From NCBI RefSeq assembly GCF_003073045.1, contig NC_037590.1:37254751-37318750 (forward strand): DNA of 64,000 bases. The letters are read 5' to 3'. Both the position numbers and the translations under genes were made by a program. Of the stretch, positions 27,801 through 39,800 are shown piece after piece. Within the stretch, counting starts at the first letter, position 1; each line of letters starts with the position of its first letter. The notes beneath the pieces are model-generated. The model worked only from the letters and a program-made list of their open reading frames with translations. It did no database searches and was not told the origin of the DNA. The stretch comes from Pomacea canaliculata (taxonomy: Eukaryota; Mollusca; Gastropoda; Architaenioglossa; Ampullariidae).

Positions 27801-30800
27801 AGGAACGCTAGGATGGAAATAAAAGGATGGAGGCTCAATAGCTTGCAAAGCCTTTACAGCAACAGGCCAATACCAGAATGCCACCGCTGGTCTTTTTTCC
27901 CCTCTGAATTAAAAAACATTATTTTAAAAGACATTTGGAATTAATAACCCCCGTCTTCTACAAACAGAAGGTTTTATATAATCTGCCGGGTTCTGCCATC
28001 GACTCTCTCTCTCCCTCTCCCTTTCTTCACCTCCCTTTGTGTGTGGTTGTGTGTGTGCGCGCGCGCGCGCGCGTTTTCTTTTTGGTGGTGTGATGCGAAA
28101 TAGTGTCAAATGTTATGACAAGTGTGAGAAACCTATTTGCAGGTAATCGGTTTCCCCAGGAGACCCACCTACAAGGTAGGCGGGCGGCGCACTGTAATAC
28201 TTTACACCCGTACGTCATTCGTCTTCTGACAGGAAACTGACTCACGCTTCTGGAACCCGACAGTACCGAGTACTTACAGTACTATATATATATATCGGCT
28301 TAGAAGAACACCCTCAACCCACACACTCTCACACACAAGCATACACTCACATACAAATGCGACCAGAAAATTAAGCATACAGACAGTGAGACACACTAAA
28401 AGACATGTGCGGAAGCATCCCCAGCGCCTGTTGACGAGGCTACGTCACCGGATAATTAAAAGTAATGTGTGTGCCGGGATGAAAGCGTGAACCGAACTCC
28501 TTTATTGAACAGGCTATCGGTGCATTTCGTTCGTTTGACAGCTTCATCGCCAAGTAATTCAACATTTGTCGGAAACCACCGAGCAAACTTCTGTTCCGTG
28601 TAGAAACGGGAAATGACGGACGACTGAAGCCATTTGGCTAGATCACTGAAGCCGTGTGCACAGAGCAAACAGGACAAGCACAAACCAGTGTATTCTGTAG
28701 AGATTGTGTTAAAACTAATCCTAATTTGCCAGCCAGGCAAACAGAAACGGGCAGGAAGATGGACTCGGGGTAATAGGAAATGTGATAGGGAGAGTTGGCA
28801 GAAAATGTGACAGGGAGGATTTGCACGAAATTGCAATGTATTATGTTTTCACACAAATGCTGCATTTATTACAGCTGATGTCGCAAACACACACACATGT
28901 AAAAGGTTTCTTTAATGAGCAGCGCTAGGACTTCCTGTGCTTTAATTGCAAAGGTCGTTATAGCCATTACCAACGACGTCACTGAGCTACCCACCGCACG
29001 TGCGCACCGCCAGCTGTGTGCCCAATAATTACCAATGGTGTGGTGGTCAGTTGACAAGGTGAACGGTCGGTACATCAGTTAATTTGCAGGCCATAACCTC
29101 CTTGCCTCTCCTTTCCCCTCAACTCAAAAACACATTTAAATATTACGGTTCCAAAATTGGAAGAATCACAAACCGCGAATGCTTGTAGTACGCGTTGTGA
29201 GCAGGTGAATTGTCGTGGTGAACGACAGAGCTGATGGCATCCTAAAGAATCCTTCCAGCAGTGCACAGAAGCACGGCAGAGAATGTCTGTAGTCAATGCC
29301 TGACGTGACTGAGGATGATTTAACTGAAGTATGTCTTGACTGGAGCCAACGTGAATAAATAAATAAATCAATGAATAGCATGCGCTGACGAATCAACATC
29401 ATCAATGATTAACCAACAAGAAGAAATACTTGCGTGAAAGCTTTTTATTTAAAAAAAAATTTTCACTATTTTTTCATAGCGCGTGTATTCAAAATCGTGC
29501 AAGCGGATTCTTTCTATATTATTCACATCAGAGCCAGAGAATGTTCTTGGACGGAGAAGGCCACTTCCTGCGAGGCGAGAGGCCAGTGAGTGTCACTTAG
29601 TCAATCGTCCTGACTACGCCCTTAGTACTCTACAATACACATCTACTTCGTGCAGCTGCCGAACTCACGGAAGTAAGAATAGGAAAGAAAGGGGGTGAGG
29701 GCAGGAGCCATGGTTTGAAGTGTATGTTTGTTGGAGAGTGAGCGGAAGGAGAGGAGGGAAAACAGAATGAGAATTGCCTTTTAGTATATCACTTCCTCCA
29801 CTATATCCCGCGAGCAACCGCATACACCCGCACGTACGTACCCGCCCCCGTACGCGAGCACTTGATCTTTTCCCTCCCTCCCGACTCCACCCCCAGAATT
29901 TCGAAGCATCTTTACAAAAGGCATGTAACAAAACGTATTGACATCGCCTGTCCGTGAGTCGCGTCCCAACAACGCAGAAAAGTCTCTGTTCTCCCAGATA
30001 TCCGTGTTTGAAGCAATAAAAACACGTGAAGCTTCTTTCACAACAGCATTCCCTCAGTGTGGAGTCACGGGGATGCCGCGCGCACAACACCGAACGCACG
30101 AGCACGGGAATGCACGTGCGTCAGCTGGCGCTCTGCTAGCAGCGGTGATGCGACAGAGACACTATTATAGACAAGCCTCATCGGCTTTTGCACGGAGCAA
30201 TGCCATTCACCTGCCAAGGCCGACGAGCAAAGCTCATGCCATGCCGGCCTGTGAGGCCAGGGAAAGCCGTTGACAAAACATCGCCTTCTCTTGGCCTTAC
30301 ATTCAATGACCTTTCTGGAATTTGCAATCGAACCCATCAGCTGTTCCAGAAACGTTAAGTTCGTGGGCTCTGTCGTCGATTATCGGCGAGACAGGTGACA
30401 AGGACAGTAGGCTGCGCGATTTACTGACCAGAAACGGTGTTCAGTGGCATGGACATGAAACTCATAAAAACTGACCACAGATCGGAGAGGGATTCCCTAT
30501 TCCCCCCAACTCGCCATAAACGACTGCGATATTCACTGTGATCGTAATTTCCCAGATGTGAGGAAGACTTCCTTCGTGGATTATAACATTTTCAAAGCCC
30601 CGAAATGCTCAGAAAGAGGTCAATCCTTGTTGCTTGTCCTTTCATCGTCGGGGTTGTAACCAATGAGAGGCGCGAGTCTTTCTTTGCACAAGTGGCTATG
30701 TCGATGCTTCATCCGTATCTCGCCAACGGATCGAGTTTATGCGATCAGACTCTGCGAATTAATATTATATAAGAAGCTTAATTAAGCAAAGCTGTATTAA

Positions 30801-33800
30801 AAGCAAAGTTCTTTCACATGGGTTTTATATATTACACTTATCAGCATAACTTAATGGGCTAGACAACAAATTACTCTCCTCGGAATACAGACTGAAAGCC
30901 TGCTTGTGAGGACTTGTTTTTTAAAATTAAAATGTGTCTGGTTTGTGGAAATCGCTGAACGAAGGATCTAAATGTTAAAAAAGAGAAACACACAGTAAAC
31001 ATGTGTGTGCGTGCTTTCTTATGAAGAAAGGAAAAAAGTACAAGCGTTTGAAAGCACACTGGGAATACACACACTTATCTGTCTTCCAGCTGTGTAACTC
31101 ACGCGAGGCATCTCACCTCCTGCGCATGGCAAGCAATCACGAGGGGGCAGGAGGAACAGCAGGAGATGCAATTTGTTTCTTCAACAACTTTCCCTCCTCT
31201 GGTAAGACCAGTAACAAACAACAAAAAAGCCCTCAACTGATACCCATCCACCCACCCAAGACCTATTTTAGGTCGGGTGGCGCTCTCCCGCAGCACGGTA
31301 CACGCGTACGTCATTGGCTTGCCAAGGTGAAACACGGGAAGCCTTCTGTCAGCCTCCCTGAGTTCAAGCAAAACCATACTAAGTAAAGGAAATCTCCGGT
31401 TGCTGTCTCGGTCTGAATGAGACATAGGTTTCAGGGACCGAAGGAGCAGATGGCTGGGTAGTTTTTCCATGTCCACGCGCCACCCTGTTCATGTCAGTGA
31501 AAAATGCACCCGACTTGAGAGCCGTACTGACAGCATCGTCAAAACACCCCCTTCTCCTCCACACATGCCTGACTGACTAGACATTTACCCTGCCCACCCA
31601 GCACATGGGTACTTGATTTATCAAGGGTGGTAAGAAATGGAACGACAGGGTTGGGCTCTACCTTCCACCAGCCGGGCCTCGGAGTGGAAAAACAACTCGC
31701 TGCCCCTAGCTGCCGCTACTGGGTACTGGGAGCATTTATCGTCACCTTTTGCATACAATCACGAATCATGATGAGTTTCCTGCGGCTGTAAGTGGTACCT
31801 GGGGCTCGTCTGCGTGCAGCGCCACCAAGCGAATAATAAGCTAGTCCTGACCTGCGTCCCGTCACGTGCTCTCCGCACTTGGCCACCTGCTAATCGTCTC
31901 GGATGTTTGTTTACGCCCTGCCCACAGAACGCCAGCGCTTTTTTTGGCAGCCTTTGCCAAAACCTCCGCCTATGATGCGACGAGGAATTACATCTGCTCA
32001 GACTTGCAAACACGGAATCTGCCGGGATGTGCCCCTTACCTTCCCCAACGCCCTGGCAACCCCCTCCTCCTCAGCCATGACGCGATGAACGGACCCTCTT
32101 GTGCGCCCTCCCCGGCTGTAAGAAATCCTCATATCCAGTCCCCGATCTCTCACTTGTTTAGTCCTACCCACCAGGTGAACCCAGGTAAATGTGGTGGGTA
32201 GGTTGTGGACCAGCGATTGTGCGACCACCACAAGCCAATGAGAAACAAACAAACCCCAAAACAAAACAGTAACAAACAAACAAACAAACAAACAAAACAA
32301 AAACAAACAAACCCACAAACAAAACCCCCAAAGGGATAACGACGTTGGCTTCTTGCTTTACCGTCAAAATCACCAGGAAAAAAAAACACGGACCGCTTAT
32401 GCGTGACAGGCCTATATAGAGCAAAGGTCAGGAGAGGTCGGGCAGGAGAATCATGACAGGTAAGAGGAGGATTTGAAGTCTCCGCGGTCTCGAGACAGCG
32501 CATCGACCGACAGTTATCGGCTTGTAATCAGATTAGCGCACGTGAAAGCTCGATCGATGCACGGCCGTAACATCCTCAGCGATGGCGTGCGTGCCAGGAC
32601 GACGGCTTGATGTCTCTGACGTCTGCTGAGGAGGGTTCACCGACAGCGGCCAGTGTCGTCGCACCAGGAGGCAGATGGTCGGCAGAGCGACAGGGTCAAA
32701 GGGTCAGGAAATTAAGATCACTCTCGTCCAGAATCCAAAATTGGAAAAAAAAAAAAAAAAAAAAAAAAAGAAACAAACCAACCCGAAATGCTTCTTTCTT
32801 AAAAACCCCTGAGATAATTTCTTTGAGGAATTTTTTTTTTTTTTTGGCCGATGGGAATAGTCTTCTAATTTTTTTTTTTCTATCCACCTATTCGGAGACT
32901 AAGCTAAAAAGGCCATTGAAAAGGGAAAGAATGGGCGGACGGGATGAAAAGGGTGGGCGCAATCGATAAAATATAAAAAATACAACAATGGACGTTGTTA
33001 AAATCCTTCGACTACGTACGTAAAAGATCGCAGAGTGAAATCAGAGAGAATGAGTGATTTCCCCCGCGAGAGCTCAAAAAACGTCGAACGATCGTCTACT
33101 TCACTCTGACCATTGATTTTGGTTTATTTTCACCAGTCACACAGAAAACAGAGGTCGCTCTTAGCTAGCACCGCCTGCCTCAAATATGTGTAAAATAGGC
33201 AATTAAAAAAATCGCTGCAAGCACGCTGTTTCCACTACCGAAAGATGTGAGGCTGAAAGGTCTTAAAAACACACACACAGAACTATAGCTGACTGCTTGG
33301 TTGGTGAGTGAGTGAAAAATGCTTCCATCTAACTGATCTAAGGTGATTTCGTATGAGGGGAGATGGCGGTGGGGGAAAGAAACTGCGGGAAAGCGCCCGA
33401 CGGTCAGCACTGCGAACATACAAATACAATACAAAGAATGTCCCGAGATGAGATCTGAACCAAAGACCTTTCACTGCAGTGATGACAAGCCAGTGTTTTA
33501 ACCAGAACGCCCTTTCTGTAACTGATTGTTGCATTTCTCGACCTTGCTGGCGGCGAATGTGAAGCACTCATCTGTACCATTACTGGGCCCGTAGATGACA
33601 GAACCAGAACACGATATGAGCGGGCACACGCCAGTCGTCTCCCAGCAAAGGAACTCTTCTGTTGGGAGGCAAGAAGTGCCTCCTTGAAGTCGTGCTGCCC
33701 ACGTGCTGGCGCGGCGTGCTCCCAGAACGCAAGTCATTCAGCAGAACGCCGCACTTGTCACCTCCCTGTACGCCAGACTCGACGGTATGACGCCCAACAC

Positions 33801-36800
33801 TAATGAAGCACGTGCGATCCCTGCTCTCGGGTTTCCACCCGCCCCTTCCCCCAATCCCGATCCCCAACCAATTGACCCCCACCCCGAGCGTTCGCGTGCT
33901 TCGTGCATGTTCCAGCATGTTCGCCCGCGTGTGCTCGCATGAGTAAGAAAGCTAGTAAGTAGGGACTGAGGAGGTTGAGGGTTAAGAACCACGATTGAAG
34001 AAAAAAGTTGACGTTTCTGGATTGTGTCAGTTGTATACTATTGTACGACATATTACTGACTTAGTCTCTTTAAGTGCCAGTCTCTGCTTTCTGGATGATG
34101 ATAATTGATTTCCTTCTGAAAAGGGTTATATTGCAGGATAAAATTTTTATTTTTATAATGCAAAGAATATTTAAGGACAAAACAGAACTCATTTTGCCTG
34201 GAAAATGGATTAGAATCATTAGATCATCACTCAAAAATTAAAAAACGCACGTGACCAGACATTTCAACGTGTGACATGTCCCAAAATAACCACGGTTCTT
34301 TCAAGTAACCCGAATTTCGTCTTCCGAGGTATCTGCCCTGCGTGCCAGGAAAAAGGAAATAGCTACTTGTTATATTTACCGTCCCCTGGCATCGCCAAAT
34401 TAAGCAGTAGCCTGAACGTTTGAACTCTGACCTGCTGTACATGCAGGTCAATGCGGTTGAAGCACTCTTCTTCCTTCCAGTCTTGGTTTATAATGACCTC
34501 GACCCACAGACCTAATCTATACGTTAAGAAACGCACGCACTTCAAATGTTGGTGGAGAAGAAGTTGCTGGTGTGGGTGTAGGGGAGGAAGAGAGAGAGAA
34601 ACTCCGTGCTGGTCAACTGACCAATTTTTTTTTTCTCCGAGGAAGACTAACTCATTTGGTCTGTCTGTCTTACCAAATATAGAGGACGGGCCTCTGTGAA
34701 TGGGAACAACGAAAAAGCAATATAAAGATAAAATAAAAAATCACAAACAGTGCAAATGATCACTCTGCATTCTTGCATAGCAGCATTAGTATGCACAGTT
34801 CCGGTGTTCTAGCGTATTGTCGACAGCAGTGATGCCCAACCTTTTTCGGCCTGCGGGGCCAAGGACAGCAGCAGAAACAAGTTGTACTTACCATTAATTA
34901 TGTACTAAACTTCTGTGTGCAATCAGATGAACGAAATGTTCGTCCATCGAAAAAAGATTGGGAACGCCCCTACGTGGTGATAAATACTTCTTCTTTTTTT
35001 TCGTTTTTTTTAGCCGATAGAAGTTATGGCACCGCCGCGCGGGGCCGGATGAGGGCAGACACAGCAGCAGCAATTTTTGTTTGTCAGACAAACATTCCTC
35101 ACGCATGACATCCCAAAATTCTCTCTGAACCTAAAGAAATGTTACAGACGTGAGAACTATTGAAATTTTCATGCTATGCCATGCTCCTGTAAGGAAACTA
35201 AAAAGAGAGTAAGTACGGGGGACATTTTTTTAACCTAGTTAAATGTCGCACAACATAAACACAAGCAAAAGTCTGGAAACACAAATATTCCAGCGCTGAC
35301 AACAAACTCGTTGTATGTTATCTCAACATCTGTACAGCGACTTCCGCGTCTGACAAATGCTAGTTCACCTTGCCAGGGTCTGCACACAGTTCCTGTTCTC
35401 TTTGAGAACGGGGTGGAAACCGGCGTGAAATGAATCTGCACTTTCCCCGCCCGTTCACCCGCGTTGTCTGAAACTGGAACTGAGCCGCAATTCCTCCGCC
35501 ATGTCTCTCCACGCCGTCTCCGAGGACGATGAGTTCGCTGCCTGATGGAGCCTTGAACTGTCTTCTCTTGTAGCGCTGAGACCTGCAACCTCTCCCCACA
35601 AAAAACACCTCCCAAAGCCCCCCAACAAACCCAACAACAGCCTGTTCGCTGATTTACGATGTTGAAACTATCCGTACAAGACACACACTCCGTTATATTC
35701 TTCTGGTGTTATCGAGAGTGATTTACGATTCCACGCTATTTGAATATACGTAGCTCCTGTTGGTGTGAATTATCTACTGCATGCCTGCACTTTCTGGAAA
35801 GAAGTGGGGGAAATGGTTAGAGTTATCTAACTCGCCATCGAGTGCGAAACCTTTGGTCTGTCTGGAACGGCACGAATATAACAATGTCTGGTTTCACGAC
35901 ATCTGCAACGGAAACAAAAGAAACGAAAGCAATCCGTCTTGGCGGGCGCCATTGTTGCGGTGACGTCTGGTGGCGAACCTCGCAGACTGGGACATCCGTT
36001 AAGATGGTGAATTATGGGCCTAAACTAACGAAACTTTCATTGATCTACCTCCCGTCTTCTCCTCCCCGAGCCCTTATCAGTCTCCCTCTACCTCTGCGAG
36101 TTAGCCAATCGCTGTGACATTATCGAGTTAAGCCTGTCATGGGGTGATGTCCTTATTCTGCTTGCTGACACATCCAGCCCTTATCAAACTCTTCGCAGAC
36201 GCGGTCCCAGTTAAAAACACACCAACCCTGGGCTTTCCCTAAGATGCCAAAAGACGTCCGCGGGCAGTTCAATCATCACACGTGGCCGAACTCAAAGGAA
36301 AGTCTGGCAAGTCATGCATGTATAACAAAGCTCCTCTTGAATAGGGAACGTGGGGTTTGGGTGGTGGTGATGGTGGTGGGGAGATATAACTCAGTCGCAT
36401 CGGCCGCAGGCAATTGCAGATAACGACTCGGTAAGAATTTGTCTCATCAGTTCGACCCGTTTTTCCAACAGGGGAAGTTGGTGGGGAAGAAGGGTGGATT
36501 CTTTGAAACTGTTGAGAGCTCTTTCTTTATGTGTTTTATTGCCCAGGGTTACGGACGCATTTTTTTAAATACCTTGCGGTAGAGAGACAGCGGGAAGGAA
36601 CCTTTAGATGGCTCTGTTCCCAGGCTGAGATGCTGCATCACTGTATTATCATCTAACTCTCGCACGTTAATAAAAACAAGAAGAAAAAAAAAACCTCTCC
36701 AGTGCTTGGATTGGGACAAAGAGTACAACACTTGAGTGGCGTCGAACATCCTGGGTTTTGCGACGTCTTGACACACATCATGTGGCCGTCACATGGGCAG

Positions 36801-39800
36801 CAGCAACCTCTGGGTCAGTGGGAAAAGGAAGCGAGAGACTGGGAGGAGGTGGGGAGAGGTATGTCTGGGAACAGTGCGCTAGTCTGCCTTTGTCAGTAGT
36901 CTGTGACCCACGCGACCATATTTCCCCTCTTTCATTTGTGTCTGCATTCTCTCGTGCAAGCACGTGTACGTAACCCTCTCCAGCCCACGTCTTCCCCTTT
37001 TCTCGGGCTGAGAAAGTGGGGAACACTAAAGTGAGGAAAGAGGAAGCATTCCCCATCCTCCAACAAAAAAAGCAAGGCAGACTTAAGCTGTTAGAAAAGA
37101 ATCATCTGAAAACAGCTTCTTTCCATTGCACTTATCCTATTAGCGCGTTGGATTTACTTCTGTTCATCTTATTCTCTTTCTTTTTTTTTTGCATTGTCTT
37201 TTTATGAGAAAGATAACTCTATCCAGCAGGAAACTATATTTCAGCTCTCCCCTCGTATCACTTTTAATATTCGCACAGAAGAAGCCGAACACATCGATTG
37301 GCAATTAAGTCAGTCTGTTACATATGTTTATAACAAGATGTCTGGTCGGATTTTGCAAAATGCGAGGGTTTGCTTTGACCACGCGCAAATTTGCAAAACT
37401 AATACATATCTTGAAAGACAACCAGCTTCTCGTGGTTCTCCAGGACGTCTTTACTCGCCACTGAAGGCGAACTAAAGTGCTTTACACACATACGCACATA
37501 TACATCAAGGCACACGAACATACACTGTAGGGAGCCATTAAATGAACCTCTCTCACACACACTGTAGTTGGCATTAAATGAGTCTTACAAAGTCACTGAC
37601 ACATATACAGTAGAGAGGAATTAAATGAACCTTTAAACGTCACTTACACAGAGCAGATGTACATCACATGAACTATCAACGTCACAACACGTACCCCGCA
37701 CCCCTATATGGGCATGAAACGTACCTTACAACATCACTAGCACACAAACGTCTCTGTAGATAAGCATGAAATAAATTACGTCTCTAATCCCCCCCTCCCT
37801 CCTCGAAGAAAACCACCCACAGTCTGACCAGGTGTGACATTCAGACAGAGAGAGGAACCGAAATCAGAACCCACTCTGCGGTGATTTATATTACGTGCAA
37901 CCAGGTAATCGTTCTCCAAAAACAGATCGTAGGCTGTCGATCAAAGTAAATGTGGACATAAAGAGGTGGACAAAGAGAAAAACAGAAGCAGTTTAAGCTT
38001 CAGAATTCTCTTCTTTTAGCGCGTTGAAGAATACTTTTCTGCAGAACATTCTGGTGTACAACTACTTTCTAGAATTCCTGACCTTTTTTTTTTTATTTTG
38101 AAGTCCACCAAGCAGTTCACCTCATTTTGAACACGCTCACAGAGGTTACAGTCAACAAAGATGGGACATCTCAGACAGGATCATCTTCAGCCCAGAAGAA
38201 ATGCCTGCGCATATTCTATACTAATACAGGAATGTAATCACCTCTCCATTGGAGACCAAGAACTTTCACCAGGACTATCTGATTCCGGTAAAATCCTCGA
38301 AGTCCCGCCAGAGCTATCTCTGTTCAGAGGTCGCTTCTTTTCTGTGACCATCTATTGAAATAATAATTATAAGGAATGTTACCTCCTGCGGTGAAGGTAG
38401 TTGTGCTTGCAGCTCGAAGTCTGCTGCTCCACGTGCATCGCGTTTTGCCTTGGTGCCTTGTGATGGAGCATACTCTCATCCAACACTTCTCTGATCTGAC
38501 ATCATCGTTATTATCGACGTCGCCGTGCTTCTCAGCGGTTTCAATTTCAATCTAACTAGCGAACCTAACGGACCGAGGATCGACGCTGAGGTCACTTTGA
38601 AGACGCCGCTGTGGGGACAGGGGAGCTGCGACTCTCCCTGGTGAAAGGCAGCCGCCTCTGAACCGGCTTCTGATGTACGGGCGACACATTAAACGCTATC
38701 TGTTCATGTCCTCAACATCTACTGCGTCTCTCTCTCACACATCCTCCTCAAAAAAGGCCACCATGTCTCTCTCACGCATTCTCCTCTACAGAGCACCTCA
38801 CCCTTTTCTCTCACACATTCTCCTTAAAAGGTATACTATAGAGCAGGGGTGGGCAATTAAATTTCCCAAGGGGCCGCATGAGAAACTGGGATGGTTCTAG
38901 AGGGCCGGACTAATATAGCTAACTCAGTTTTACCCAATACTGTATACATAGTATATATACTGGCGGGTGGGCCAGCGGGCGGGCCGGTCGGAAACAGGAG
39001 GCGGGCCGGATCCGGCCCGTGGGCCGGCGTTTGCCCAGGTCTGCTATAGAGTCTACTACTACTCTATGTCACACACACATATCCTCAACACTACAGCAGG
39101 GTTACTGCTTCTCTCTCTCTCACACACACAAACACATCGCGTACGTGCAGGCATGCGCAAGTGTGTGTGTGTGTAAAAGTGAGGGGATGGATAAGTAGGT
39201 GAGTATGAAGACTATCGGTTACTCACCCTGTAAATGTGACAATGACTGGAATGATCTTTAAAACGCTCGAGTTCGTTCTCATTCTCTCTCAAATGCGCGC
39301 GAACATACACACACACACACGCACACAAAATCTCCAGCCTGTTACTGTGACTGGCAACACTTGCGATCGGTTTAACCTTGCTTTATTCCACACAGAACGC
39401 TAGCTATATTGATTCCATTGAACAATGCACGTTGATCCTTCAAGCTCTGGGTTCTAAATACCTCAAGGTAGTTTAAGGTTTAGCTGCCACAATGCCACAA
39501 GAGAGACACAGACAACGTCGGTTATCTGATCCTCTTGATGAACGTCAACATCCAAACTTTTATCTTCCAGACAGACGATCGGATCACCGCCATCAGCGGT
39601 TTTACGAATGAGGTGGATAAAGATTGTAGGAAACCAGAAACAGAAGCGATCTGTCTTGGCCCACGGTCATGAAAATGGGAGAAAATATTGTTGAAAGGGA
39701 TTCTTTAAAAGTCGCCTTCACTTGCTCGTGCTATGCACACAAGCGCGCGAGAGTAAACGTAACAGGTGCGTTCAAGCATACACCGACGTGCGCACCCACC

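Noticed and set aside
29665..30337. Several ORFs of 85-146 codons on both strands
   Set aside because: They lie in a GC-rich stretch where stops are rare. They overlap each other in several frames, with no motif and no fitting splice sites.
32150..32503. Long overlapping minus-strand ORFs rich in Cys, Phe and Val
   Set aside because: They are the reverse complement of an (AAAC)n simple repeat, with no protein-like composition outside it.
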